Shown piece by piece: positions 1 through 12,420 of a stretch of DNA of 44,612 nt. The DNA is taken from positions 1 through 44,612 of the forward strand of contig ADNK01000906.1 in assembly GCA_000320545.1 (NCBI GenBank). The letters are read 5' to 3'. A model generated the notes under the pieces. It was given only the letters and a program-made list of their open reading frames with translations, was not told the DNA's origin and searched no databases. The DNA comes from Bigelowiella natans CCMP2755. Its lineage: Eukaryota; Cercozoa; Chlorarachniophyceae. How positions within the stretch are numbered: the first letter of the stretch is position 1; each line of letters starts with the position of its first letter. The position numbers and the translations under genes are program-made.

Positions 1-305
1 GGGAGGGGGAAGCCCTTCCCAGCCAATTGGGGTAGAAATAAAGCGATTTCCATCCCTTTTTGAAAAATTTGGGCGGAAAATGGGATTTTTTGAAAACCCA
101 GCTCTCCGGGAGCAATTTATTTTAAAAAGCCAAGCTATTTTTTTTTTTTGTCCCCAAAAAAATCCGAAATTTTTTTCCCCCCCCCCCCCCCCCCCTCTCT
201 CTCTCTCCACAGTTTCAAGCTCTTCTTTCTTAAATCCTCCCTCTTCCTCTCCATTCTTTCAAACATAAGGAGGGTTGGGCGAGAATGACAAATATCATGA
301 CCATG
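1..305. other. Low-complexity contig edge, no gene
   Basis: This stretch has runs of T, A and a long run of C (about 177-195) followed by a short CT repeat. No coding frame here is convincing. It looks like the low-quality edge of an assembled contig. The last coding exon of the neighbouring minus-strand gene ends at 306. Confidence 0.6.
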
Positions 306-1556
306 CTATGTTAAGCACACAACGATAAATACATTAGGGGTGTCACAGCTCCGTCTCATAAGATATGGAAGTCCGAGGTCGTTCACAGCGAAAAGGTGCG
401 TTTGCACATGCGGCGACATGCCCTGGCACGATACGATCGGCCCTGCAATAGCCACAACGGGGCGTAAGAAAATCTCCCGGAACTTTCTTACCCATTCTGC
501 ACCACCAACGAGCCGTGCTCCATCATTCCCGAATACATACATGTCGTACATATCCCCCCTCTCGCTCTGTTTCAGCATATCGATGGCGCGCTTGTGGAGG
601 CATAGGTCGCCGCCTGATTACAACTTCTATTAGGATCATTACGTGTTCGAAAAGGCGCTTCTTTACCTTCATTGTCGACTTCCTCTATGGTGAGTTGATC
701 AGGACCATGCATTGCTAAATAGCGTTCCAGTGTTGGCCTGCAGGTTAGATATATGTTGTATCTCCCTCGCATTTTTGAGAATCGTTACAGAGTAGTACAA
801 GTATTGCCTCTGCTTGATCTTATTCTATAATATATGGCGGGCATATGTAAAGAATATTTATACAAAAAAATAAAATCATGAGTAAATTTTAGTACCTGGC
901 AATGTTCGAAGCTTCTTCTCCAACGATACTAAACTTGTAGAAAACTCCCTCAATCATTGAGCGCAACACAGCCTCTAAGTTTGAGAGGTACATCTCGCGC
1001 AGTTTAATGTCCTCGTGAGCCCGATCTGGCTGCACAACGTAGTGGAAAAAGACCTTCTTCGTCTTGGGAGATTTGTCTCCATCAACTGCCTTCGCTGCTT
1101 CAAGGAAAACAAGGGGGTTCGCTTGCGTTCTATTACTGACAGCAGCCGTATATATCGAGGCAGTAGAAGGTGGTAGTAGCTCTAATATCGTCGAGTTCGC
1201 TTCTAATTTGTCACGCATGATGATATGCGAACGAGGCGTCGCAGTGGTTTCCGTTAGAATTAAGGAAACACTTATAAAAAGGTATGGAGCACACATCGTT
1301 GATTCCTGCCCCGTTCTGTTATCTATTTTTTCCAAATAGATATGGAACTCTTTTTCTATTTCTGCTTTCCTCAACGTTCATCCCCTCTCAAGGCAGCGGC
1401 TCTGTCATGGTCATCATTAACACGTCAGACTGAATTGAAGAAGCGCCACCTGTCCAGCAATGCGGGGGGCCGAATTTCAAAAAATTCGAACTCATTCAAG
1501 ATTCGCTCGATCCCTGCGACAAAGATCTTGCATGTCGCAGCATAGAAATAGATCAT
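306..1556 (-). CDS. Unrecognised protein, 4-exon model, about 327 aa
   Basis: I do not recognise this protein. The exons on the minus strand are 1556-1450, 1369-896, 737-643 and 613-306. Each junction is GT-AG, the phases agree, and the total is 984 nt. The protein starts MIYFYAATCK and ends VFIVVCLT. Exon 2 has a hydrophobic patch (APYLFISVSLIL) and a charged helical stretch (HEDIKLREMYLSNLEAVL). The last exon has a Gly/Val-rich part (FGNDGARLVGGAEW). The third intron is only 29 nt (642-614) and is needed to keep the frame open. The start codon was chosen because an in-frame stop lies upstream of the preceding splice option, so earlier exons remain possible. The gene diverges from the GlyRS gene across about 700 bases. 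Confidence 0.5.
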
Positions 1557-2266
1557 ATTTGGAATCGGGGATTCTGTTTCAATGGGATTGTGTTATTTGT
1601 CCTGCGACAACACAAAATATCTGAGAAAGGTTTCTTGACACGCACAGCGGTAAGCGCATTGGTAAAGTAAGGAGCCCAAGATCCATGTCGCATCCGCAAA
1701 GTCGAAGACATTCACTGTGTAAGTTTCCGGAAGCCGTGAGAATACTTTGGGGAAGACCAGGGAAATCGAAAACGCCGTGCATTTTGTACTACATTTGTTG
1801 TCGCAGGACAGAATTTGTCGGCGAAGATCATCGAGCTCTGACGTAGGTGCGTGCTGACCCCCCCCGCGATCTTTTCTCTCTCCCACAAAACCAAACGGAC
1901 GAACCGCCCAGGAATTTTCTGGAAGCCACTATTGATTGGTTCAGAAGATCGTCATATTTTCGAACGATTTCTTTTTTGTAATATTGAGAGAGGGGCTGGA
2001 TTGAACAGGAAGCCTGCTCCTCCTCAGGCTTCGAGGTTTCATAACGGAGTATTCGGAGAGATATTCGAAAGCCTTTGCACCTCCATCTCATTTGGACAAT
2101 AGTTTTACTAAAATCCAAACGAAAACGTCATGACTTTCACGTGTTTGACTGGGATAATGGAGCGGAGAGAGGGTTTTTACTTATGAGGAGGCACAACACA
2201 CATATCTAAAGCACGAAGAAAACACATGAATCTTCTCATTTACCTAAACAAATAAACCACAGAATC
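1557..2266. promoter_or_regulatory. Divergent intergenic region between two genes
   Basis: This region lies between an unrecognised minus-strand gene and the plus-strand GlyRS gene and should hold both promoters. Two minus-strand reading frames (about 1593-1886 and 1828-2118) are open, but I could not join them in phase to the downstream gene. CTGCGACA or its complement occurs at 1602 and 1799 here, and at 1514 and 1533 just inside the minus-strand gene. Confidence 0.4.
1598..1810. repeat. Inverted repeat, 15-bp arms about 180 bp apart
   Basis: TGTCCTGCGACAACA at 1598-1612 is the exact reverse complement of 1796-1810. No target-site duplication is evident and there is no transposase frame between the arms. 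It could be a small non-autonomous element or a paired regulatory site. Confidence 0.5.
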
Positions 2267-3744
2267 ATGGACGAGGAAAATAAGATTATCGAGAAGGCGG
2301 TTGGGGAGCTGCAAGAATGCTCTGCCACGAGCAAAAAGCTGGCTATCCAGAAGAAAGACAAAACCCAACCCGACCCAGATCCTAAGGAAGTAAAAGCACT
2401 TCTGTGAATCGTTCATTTCCAATATTACTAACAAAGGAGCAGGCTATTAGGAACAATAGAGATATTATAATGGTCTTTGCTCTCGTGTTGTTCTCTGTGC
2501 AGTCGATGGCTAAATACTAATTAAACCATACTGTGTTGCTACAATCCCACGTACACCTAGATGAAGGCAGCTCAAGCTGCGGAGAAGAAAGCGAAGAAGA
2601 AGCTTGAGAAGTTGCTCAAGAAGCAGGTGAGTACTAAGAATATGGAGGAAGTAGAGTATCACACTACTAGAATGTGATGCATCCTGCACATACGCTCGCA
2701 TGCACACACACACACACACACACACAGGAAGCTGATCGTAAAGAGTTGGACGACCTGATGAAGAGGCGCTTCTTCGTCGTTCCTTCGTTTGAAATCTATG
2801 GCGGTGTGGCCGGATTCTTCGACTTCGGTCCCCCTGGTATGGCCCTGCGAACGAAATGATAACTCAATCTCCTGCACTACTAAACCTCGTCGCTTGTAAC
2901 TATTTGCTGCTCCAATAAACCCTTGTGAATGATGCTGCTACTGCTGCTACAGGCTCTGCCCTGAAAGATCAGTTTCTAGAATTCTGGAAGCGCCACTTCG
3001 TGATCTACGAGGATATGCTCGAGATCACGTCCGCCTGCGTAACCCCCCACAAGGTTTGATAATGTCACAGAGGTGGGGATGGCAGGGACGGCCCATTCCA
3101 TAATGTTTGATTCTGTTTATCTTCATGCTTCTTCTACACAGGTGCTTGAGACCTCTGGACACGTTGCGAAATTCGCGGATTATATGGTCAAGGATGTGAA
3201 GGAAGGTAACTGCTTTCGAGCCGACAAACTCCTGGAGCAGCACATCGATAAGGTATATGAATTATGATCACCGTTATGTGGTGGATAGCTTTGATGATTA
3301 TAACTACGACAATTATGATGATGGTGATGATGAAATGCTGCTGGTGATGCTTCTCTTGATACTGACACCACTGTTTCACCGCTGACGAAATGATTCTTAC
3401 CCCCCCCTTCCCCACCCCCCGTCTCCCTCCTTGTCCCCATTTAATTAAAAAGCTGATTGAGAGCGGAAAAGTCTCCAAAGAGGAACAGGAACGCTTGCTG
3501 ACGATAGCGGTCTTGACTACCACTCATTTTTCTGTGGGCCAATGCTAGAATGGGATTGAGGATAAGGGGGGGGACAAACGATGAACGATAGATATCGTAA
3601 TACGCAAGAAAATTGCTCGAGTTCATCTCTTTCGATGTTTTTGTCAGCAAAATGCAGACGCCTACTCAGCCAAGGAACTCGGAGATAAACTGAAGTAATG
3701 TGTCACGTATTTGCGCACACATACACAACACAAATTAGACGGAG

Positions 3745-3783
<39 letters not shown>

Positions 3784-5677
3784 GTCAATATTTATATTTT
3801 TAACTAACCCCCCCCCCCCTTTCTCCCCTTTGTCCCCTCTTACAACTATGCAGAGAGCTCGGAATCAAAGCACCCATTACTGGTATTTTCTTTTCTCCCC
3901 CCCCTCTGCCTTTGTAGCATGGACTATCATCTACTACCATCATCATCTTATTATATCCAGGTAACGCTTTGACGGACCCCTTCCCTTTCAACCTCATGTT
4001 CCAGACGCAAATCGGTTTGTCGTAGGATTAGCTGTTGTTCACTTGTGATGATGATGAAGAAGAAGAAGAAGATGATGATGATGATGATGAGGATGATGGA
4101 TGGGAATAATGGCGATGCGATGGTGGTGGTGGTGGTGAAGGTGAAGGTGAGTACACAACCAGAGAAGTTGGACTTTCTCCCCCCCCTGCATACATTATCT
4201 TCATCCGTTGTCATCGATCATCATCAACGCACAATAATGACAACAACTGAATACATGATCAGGACCGAGCGGCCACTCTCCTGGCTTCTTGCGCCCTGAA
4301 ACTGCTCAGTCAATCTTTGTCAACTTTAAACGACTCTTAGGTGCTGTTTGTTGCCGTACAGAAAGGGAGGGGGGGAGAAGGGAGGGAAGCAGGGAGGGGG
4401 AGCACGATGCTGGGCGACACGTGAACAAGCTGACATTTATTTACTTGGCATTTTTTTACTCTTCTATTTTTTCTCACATCCGTGAGCTCCGTCCGTCTCC
4501 ATCCTCTCATTATTAATCACCACAGAACCACCACCTCGTCCATCTCACGCGCATTTACACACGTAAAACAACAACAACAACAACAACGACAGATTACAAC
4601 CGAGAGCGGATGCCTTTTGCGGCGGCTCAGATCGGATTGGCATTCAGGAACGAGATCGCTCCGAGAGCCGGTCCGAATTGTGGCAGTAGCAGCAGTTAGT
4701 TGTTGTTCTTGTAGGAGTAGTAGTATTTTATTGTCAATTTGACGAGATAAGTATTGTTACGGGAAGCATAAATATGCATACTCACTCATATGGGGGATTT
4801 GGCATCCTTCTCCTCACCACCAATACCATCATCTTCATTCTTTTTTTGCTCCTCTTCTTCTCTTCTTCTTCTTCTTCTTCTTGTTCATATCAGGCCTGTT
4901 GCGGGTTAGAGAGTTTCTCCAAGCGGAAATCGAGCACTTCGTTGATCCCAAAGATAAAGACCACGTGCGGTTCAGTGAGATCAAGGACAACAAGGTAATA
5001 ACAAACATCAATATTATTTGTGTCTAGGCCTTCCGCCATAACCATGGAAAGCAACACCGCCACCATAACAATCAAATCATCGCATAGGCGTTCTTGTTGC
5101 CACGTGAGAAGCAAGTCGGAAAGGCGGAATGCATACACATGTCCTTTGGAGAGGCCGTGGAGAAAAAAATCATCGATAACCAGGTGCTGCTGCTGCCGCT
5201 GCGAGTTGAACAGTTGATGATAGTAGATCCTTTGAAGCAATAATCTAGAGACTAATATTCTCGGGCTTAGTTACCTCTTCCCCCTCCTCCTCTTCTTCTG
5301 CTTCTTCTTCTTCTTTTTCTTATTTATTTATTTTGTTATAATAGACGCTAGCCTACTTCCTTGCACGTTCGCAACTGTTCCTCGAGGCATGTGGTGTCAA
5401 TCCCCTGAAACTACGATTTCGGTAGAGTAGTAGAAGTAGTAGTAGGCGAACAACAATGCATATTAGACGTACTGGTACCACAAGCTTGACGTTCAAATCC
5501 ACTTTAGTGAGTGAGTATCTGCTGACGCTCATATTATTTCGCAATTAACTATCACAAATCTCAATTATCGCCACATCCCATGCACCAGAGTACTAGTACT
5601 AGTTCAGTTGTTCCGTCGTCGTCTTCGTCGTCAGAACCGCCATTCCTTGCTCGCCCCAATTAGCTTAATCATTGAGG

Positions 5678-5719
<42 letters not shown>

Positions 5720-6300
5720 CATGCACACATGCAGGCAGCACCTCTCGAACGAAATGGCGCACTACGCTGCGGACTGCTGGGATGCGGAGATCTTCCTACG
5801 AGGCTACAAGTGGGTGGAGGTTGCAGGACATGCCGACAGATCAGCTTATGACCTGAAGGTTGGTGTTGTTGTTGGTGGTGGTGGTAACGATAGGAGGAGA
5901 AACATCATGATGTAATTAATCTAATTATTAACAACATTTATTTATAATAACAATAAACTAAAATAATGAGAACAATAATAATATGATGGTGATGATGATG
6001 ATGATGATGATGATGAGATACGAAAAATAACCCTTTTGTTTGACGTGAATTCCGTTTAGGTCCATGCTAAGGCGACCAAGAATACTTTGGAGGTAAATAA
6101 ATCAAATGATGATAATTAAAAGCATTAGTCCTCGTAAATCTCACTCTGTGCTGCTGCCGCTGCTGCTGCTGCTTCTCCTTTACATGCGTCCCTCATGAAC
6201 AACCGACTACTACTACTATTTAGGCGCAGAAAGCGTTGGAAAAGCCTATCATCGAGAAGATTGTTGAGGCAGCACCCGTTATGAAGGTACTAGAAGTAGT

Positions 6301-6332
<32 letters not shown>

Positions 6333-6460
6333 ATAGTAGTGGTGGTGGTGGTGGTGGTGGTAGTAGCACATTAGCAACAATATTAAAGCAGCCTCCTAAT
6401 AATGATGATAATGATGATAACGGTTCTATATATACCGTGCAACTCTCTCTCTCTCCCGTC

Positions 6461-6497
<37 letters not shown>

Positions 6498-8051
6498 ATC
6501 TGGGAAAATATACAGGTAATGGGCAAGGCATTCAAGAGGGATGCGAAGGTGGTTAAGGAGCATCTTTCTGGCCTCGAGAAGGTAGTAGTAGTAGTAGTAA
6601 CAAATCTTATTTAACGCCATGCCCTTAGCTACAGCAGACGAGAGATTGAGTACGATTCTAAGCCTCCTGGATAGAAGATTTTCTCTAATTGTATCTTCAA
6701 CGTTTGATTTTGCATTCTTGTGAGGGGTGATACCCATGCATGTCAACGACGATTCAATGATGTCGCTGCTGCCTGCTGCTGCTGCTGCTGATGATGATGA
6801 TAATGATGATGATGATGACGATGGTGATAACACCAGGACGACGTCTTGAAGCTCGAAGAAAGCCTAAAATCTGGAGAGGCAAAGGTGCATCGTTCGCAGC
6901 TAGCACTAAAAGTAGCCAATATAGTAGACAATGGAAGAGGAGTACCCATTGATGATCACACGAACCCAGCAGCAGAAACGTACTGCGGGGTGTCATCATC
7001 ATCATCATCATCATCACCACCACCACCACCGTCGTCATCGTGAGAACTCTTTGTCTGTGAATCAGATCGTGGCTGGTGGCAAGGAGTTCACACTGCTGCC
7101 AGAACATGTGCAAATCAAGAAGTACGACAAGAAGATCTCAACGGAGAGCTTCATTCCGAACGTAATCGAGCCTTCATTCGGAGGTATATTCCGTCGTCGC
7201 AATTTGAGATCACAGCACGCTCATTGCATGCCTGCATCTATATCAGCTAGAGCCAATAAGCCGTCCACACACACACACAACGCACACATACAAACTAACT
7301 AATTAACTATCATTCACAATATCTCAGTTGGTCGTATTATCTATTCCATTCTCGACAACGCCTTTACCTACGTGGTACGCAACTCATCAGCACCAGTAGA
7401 AGCGCCAATCAGGAAGGGGGGGGGGGGGGGCGCAAGGGACAGCGTAGCCCTTTTTCTTCTGGCATGAACACTGTGTGCGAGTGTCAAAACACGGGCTCTA
7501 GATTGAAAGCGCGCTTAGTTTAATTAACTAGCTTAGCAGTGTGACAATGCTCTCCCTTCCTATGCTTATTACTTATGCTCCTTACTTACAAGGGTGAGGG
7601 GAAAGATAGGAGGACGATTCTCAAGCTTCCAGCCGTCATCGCGCCTATTAAGGTAGTAGAGAGGAAGATCGTCCGTGTGCACGCATCACTACAACACGAA
7701 TATGTTGTTTATTGCATTGATGATGGTTTGTTCGGTGGGTTGATGGTAGGCTGGTATCTTCTGCGTCGTCTCCAGCGATGAGCTCCAAGCTATAGCTGAA
7801 AGCATTAGGAAAGGTACGTGCAGTAGGAGAGCGGAGGAATAGAAAGGAGCGAAAGGGAGAGAAGGGGGGAAAGGAGGAGGGGATTTGGGCAATATGAAGA
7901 GGGTGATGTTAGTGCGCATGTCAGGAAATGTGTTTGGAGCAATATCAGCAATATCAGCGAAATATCATCATCACAACGAATGACAAACACCCACTGCAGC
8001 TACCATCGTCGCCTTGTCTTCGTCGTAACTTACTGCGTGTGCTGCTTGAAA

Positions 8052-8084
<33 letters not shown>

Positions 8085-9129
8085 CAAGGCCTCGTTGAAG
8101 AGGGCCTCATGTGCCAATTTGACAGGTGTGTTGTTGCTGCTGCTGCTGCTGCTGCTGCCAGCATACAGATGTATATGGATATGATGAAGAACGAACATAC
8201 ACACACACACACACGGAGAGAAAAAGAGGGAGAGAACGCAGAGAGATCGTCGCCTAATGTTACCTGCATGGTTCCCTCGACAGCATAGCTTAACATCCAT
8301 TGGCTACTCATTTTTCTCCTAATCAGGAGTACGACCACCATTGGAAGAAAGTATGCAAAGTCTGATGAGGTGCTCTCCTTGGCATTATTATTACACGTTG
8401 TCATGTGATGGAACGAAGGAAATCATGCAGATCCATCTAGTTATTATGAAGAAAGCAGCCATCCACACACACACACACACACACGCAAATAAACATGCCC
8501 AACGAACTGATCTCACGGCTATATGACTTTCCAGATTGGCATTCCGTATGGCATTTCCATTGACAACGACAGCAAGGTGGGAAGAGACAAATGTAGAATT
8601 TGAGTTTCATGTAGTACTCGATAAATGACGCGTTATTCTTGGGAAGTAAAAGGAGAAGAACGAGGAGGGATGTGGGGTATTTTGTGTCTGCCCTTGGAAC
8701 GTATCTTTACGTGCTGTGATGATTATTATCAATATCTCCTAGAGCGACAACAAGGTGACGATCCGCGACAGAGACTCATGGAAGCAGATTCGTGTGCCGG
8801 TAAATACAGACGCCGTTATTAATTTATTCACTATCCACATGTCGCCGTAGCATCTAGGTAGGGATGGTTATTTGCAACCTTTGTGAGGAGAATCTTGTCA
8901 CTATTTCGAATAGATGATTATTGATTAGATGTATTCTTTTCGTAGATCGAAGACGTTCCTGATATCATTCGCAACCTATGCCGATTGGTAAAAGACTTGA
9001 AATGTCATGTACTCTCGAATGTTTGGGTATGTAATAAGTTAAATCTAATCCCTCTCTTCCCCGTCTTTTTCTATACAGAAAATCTCCTTTGCGAAATGTT
9101 TGGAGAAGTACGGAGAATTTAAACAATAG
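2267..9129 (+). CDS. GARS: Glycyl-tRNA synthetase (eukaryotic alpha2 class II type), 29 exons
   Basis: The enzyme charges tRNA-Gly with glycine in translation. I assembled 29 exons, 2022 nt, giving 673 aa with every phase consistent, from ATG at 2267 to TAG at 9127. The N-terminus is a Lys-rich helix ([13 protein letters not shown]) rather than a clear WHEP domain, and there is no organellar targeting signal. Class II landmarks appear in order. They are [21 protein letters not shown] split over exons 3-4, [15 protein letters not shown] (exon 5), [18 protein letters not shown] (exon 10), [20 protein letters not shown] (exon 11), [15 protein letters not shown] (exon 12), ADRSAYDL (exon 15), [15 protein letters not shown] (exons 20-21) and [17 protein letters not shown] in the anticodon-binding domain. 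Exon 8 (3854-3882) is only 29 nt. Introns average about 170 nt and carry microsatellites. The match to animal and fungal GlyRS is unmistakable. Confidence 0.96.
3854..3882 (+). other. 29-nt micro-exon of the GlyRS gene
   Basis: This exon encodes the join [11 protein letters not shown], which leads into [18 protein letters not shown] in exon 9. It is flanked by CAG at 3851-3853 and GTATTT at 3883, and both phases fit. It is the smallest exon I placed confidently with homology support. Confidence 0.9.
5681..5713 (+). repeat. (CA)n microsatellite before GlyRS exon 15
   Basis: The repeat ends about 20 bases before the acceptor at 5734. Similar CA tracts precede exons 3 (acceptor 2727) and 18 (acceptor 6515). 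Confidence 0.9.
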
Positions 9130-10330
9130 ATAGTAAGCAAAATAAAGCGCCAGGACTAGAGTTTATTAGGACCGGCCGTATTGGAACACAGGTCTCGTGG
9201 CTAACGATTCATTCGACAGCATTCTATGTTTGGCGAATCGATATGACAAACTGTTACGCTGTAATGACTCACTGAATAATCAAGTTAAGCTGCTGGTAAC
9301 ACTGCAATATCGCAGCATCTAGCTAGGAGTACGTGCTGCCATAGCCGCTACTGCTGCTAGCTAGTCTGAATACATTATATTAGCGTACCTAGGTAACTAT
9401 TATTCTAGTGTTGTATGATAAGCTTCGACGCTATAATGCAGCACGCTCACCTGCTCGTAATAATCGCACCGCTTGCGCTTCAAATTTATATTTATTTTGT
9501 AATACATTTCAGCTACTATTGCGGCATGGGTGGTTGGGCGGGCTAGCGGGCTAGCTAGCTAGCGGGGCACATATGCATGCGCATATGCATGTGTGCATGT
9601 CGTCGTACGTAATGACATAGCCCATCTAGCAGCTGTGCACGCTCTATGCTCTACTCTAGTACTAGCGTTAGCAATGCATAATAGACATTGTGTATTGCAT
9701 GTCTATCATATGCTAGCTAGAATGCATGACTGACATACTAGCGCATGTAGCTCTAGAGCTAGCAGATAGATAGATCTAAGATGTAGCGCCATAGCTAGAT
9801 AGGTAGCGTGCAACGCCGGCGGCGTGTAATGTGCGCTGCGCTAAATAAGCGAGCATGCTGCTATGCTACACACACACATTTGAATGTAATGACCGACCCG
9901 ACTACATCGTCTCTACATGCTATGTAGACTTAGACACATCTAGACATGGATATTTTTTGTTGGCCTATCTAGCTATGTATCACGTAGCGCGCCCTCTAGC
10001 CCTACAACACAACTTCACATGTATGCATACTTAAGCGTAATGGACATGGAAATTGCTATACGTTTAACAGATTCCTTTGTCTATCACAAGCGTATTTAAT
10101 GGCATGTTCACGCTCGTTTAGTTTCCCATTTTGTTCTATTAAAATCTATACATCTTGACACATTTGGATGAGAATGTAGGAGATATTTCATTCTCAGCAG
10201 AGCATATTGTTTTTATGTCGAGCTGTCCATTCATAGTGGTCATTCACTGAAGAAAATCTCTATCCTTTTTTTCATCGAATTCCCTGTCCCGCTGTGGCTT
10301 TTGTGTTGAGGGGTCCTCAATTTGGTTGTT
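9130..10330. other. 3' flank of GlyRS, rich in CTAG and other palindromes, no gene seen
   Basis: From about 9296 to 10020 the tetramer CTAG occurs more than 20 times by eye, against about 3 expected by chance. GCATGC, CATATG and TGCATG strings also occur. The stretch lacks the microsatellites found in introns. It contains GGCCTATCTAGCTATG at 9962-9977, which recurs at 28135-28150 in another 3' flank. I see no coding frame or structured RNA I can name. Confidence 0.6.
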
Positions 10331-10344
10331 GCTTCCCCTGAAAG

Positions 10345-11985
10345 AAGCAGCAGTTCGCAATCATTTGTTTCGAAACTAGCAGTAAAGAAGTGGTCTCAAA
10401 AAATGAATGACGGATGACATATTCACAGAAATCAGATCAAGAACGCTAATAATGCTGCGCAAGACGACATATGCATTCAGTCGCTCAATTCTTAATATCA
10501 TTTTGGAGTCTCAGGGGCTTACCGCATAGTCAGAAGCATTGTTATCATTAGTCCGATAAAGACGGTCGTGACAATCATGGTATTGCTCACTTCAACGTTG
10601 TTGTTCTGGGGTAGGCTGAAGGCTTCCGAGGCTGTGAATGTTCATACAAAGCAATAGTAGCGGTGATCCCTTGAGTAATCAATGATTTCTCAAAGATAAT
10701 GCGAAAAGTTTTGGAATTTTCAATCCTGAATGGGATGAGTTCAAAATTAATTCATAATACCGCTACTAAAACCACGATCTGTGAAAACGGTGTGCCCATT
10801 GTTCTGCAACGACCAAGCAATAAAGTCAGACTATTTTTGCTGAGTCATAGCACGAGGAGGAAATAATTTGGGACATGTTGCCATCTAATACCGATTCGAT
10901 CACTCCATTCACTTCTCTCATCTGCCTCTGAATGAAGGAGTACAGGCACTCGCATAGATCGTTGAAGGCCATTATTTAATTTGTAATTATAGACGAATCC
11001 GAATCCAATCTCTTTGTACTTGATTCCACTTTGTATTTACACCGTAGACTGCACCGCCTGCGATCAATCAGGGCCTAATGATGTGAAATTTGATTGATGG
11101 TAAGTCTCCCTCCTCTGTTATTAAACGAGATCTCCCAAATGAAAAATCGAGTGTAGTCTTGAGTCACGTGCAGGTCAAGTAAAGTATGTCGTATTTTTTG
11201 TGCACTCTTCGTGCACATCAACTGAATGCCATTATTACGCATGCATTGCATTTGAGAACACGTTGAACGAAGGTGTGATAGCTCAATAAGTGCCCTAAAG
11301 ATGCAAGGGGTGAGCCAGAGGTACCAGAGATGCTTCGAATTGTATTTTACGTGAGAATAACATCGAACTCACAGGAACAAGTATTCGTGGGAAAAAAGGG
11401 AAAAAAAGTATATGATGGTAAGTCGCAATAAGAAAACGTTATAGTATAGGCGACAGCTGTATCTATAATCGTCCTGAATACCTCTGAAACACAGACCCAA
11501 AGTGTGAAGCAATAAGACAGAGGAACGAGTGTTGTCCACACTATTAAAGCAAAACCCTTACAATAATTTACATTGCGACATAAAATAAATCGATAAAAAT
11601 GGGCTTAAAGGAGTCACATGGCAAAGTAAAAAATGCTTGATGATCTTCCTGCATTTGTTGTCGCAGAGCCAAAAGACATTGCGAAGTGTACCGAATTCCA
11701 GCCATTCCCTCGAATTCCCAGCCGGTTTCATGACTCATCAGCAAATTCAAAATCCGACGGATGTTGTCGTCTAGATTTCCTACAGGCAACGGCGACACAC
11801 TGCTGCTGCTCAGGCAAACGAAGAAACTCCTAAAAAAATCTCAATATATTCTCACAAAACTGCGCCAACTCCGACGAAAATCTCCGTTGACTTTGCCACT
11901 GTGCAAGATATTTCACTTTTCGGCTCAGATCGATTGTGGAAGAGCAGCCTCCTCTGTTTCGGGTCAAAAAAACACCAGAAAACAT
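10345..11985 (-). CDS. Unrecognised multi-exon gene with probable C-terminal membrane segment
   Basis: I do not recognise the product. Five exons join in phase from ATG 11985: 11985-11876, 11829-11572, 11540-11482, 11294-11260 and 11221-11127. They include the helical text NLDDNIRRILNLLMSHETG and QCLLALRQQMQEDHQAFF. Introns are short (about 30 to 190 nt). What first looks like a frameshift at a T7 run near 11831 is better read as a 46-nt intron ending in TTTTTTTAG. Further exons lie downstream but their order is not settled. One, ending at a GTAAGC donor near 10520, encodes a membrane segment (TMIVTTVFIGLMITMLLTMR), and a likely last exon follows. A helix beginning MAFNDLCECLYSF near 10970 may belong to it. 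The gene lies between the 3' flank of GlyRS and the start of the carrier gene. Confidence 0.45.
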
Positions 11986-12420
11986 CGTAGAATCCAAGAG
12001 GTAGATAGTGCGGCTTGAGAGACTAGACCTAAGCCCAGGGGTAATGCTGTGTTGCGGAGCTTTTCCGTAGAGGGAAAGATGATTCGTTTGTCTTATTTTT
12101 TAATTTAAGTACGAATTTTCCAAGTCGTTCCGAGTAAATACCCTATATTTTGTTATCTTATAACGTTTTGTATAATTTGTCCCCCTTCCGAACCGCCCCC
12201 GCTACAATCCGAAGAGCTACTCGTAAACTTACCTCGGAACTTGGGTGAGTCCTAGACCCGGGGCATACGGACCTGGAATATATAGTAGAATAGGGGGAAA
12301 TACTTATTTTTTTTTTCGTTAAACTGGATGATATAGCCAACAAGGGCGTTGTAAATTCTTTGTCGGAAATCTGAACACATCGTTTTGATTGCAGCACTCA
12401 GAAGTGAACAATCATCCAAC
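11986..12420. promoter_or_regulatory. Divergent region upstream of the carrier gene
   Basis: This is the intergenic stretch between an unrecognised minus-strand gene and the carrier start. The minus-strand frame stays open back to about 12096, so that gene may start earlier. A TATAATTTG-like AT-rich patch lies near 12171. No other gene is seen. Confidence 0.35.

Noticed and set aside
6236-6556. Long open frames with poly-Ser, poly-Gly and Thr-His runs in GlyRS introns
   Set aside because: These are translated microsatellites. The true exons are fixed by homology and phase on either side.
6990-7030. Poly-His coding stretch resembling a His tag
   Set aside because: It is an ATC/ACC repeat inside a GlyRS intron, just upstream of the acceptor at 7065, and is not translated.
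11829-11876. Apparent frameshift at a T7 run in a minus-strand gene
   Set aside because: A 46-nt intron ending in TTTTTTTAG, with a GTC donor, restores the frame in phase, so a pseudogene call is not needed.
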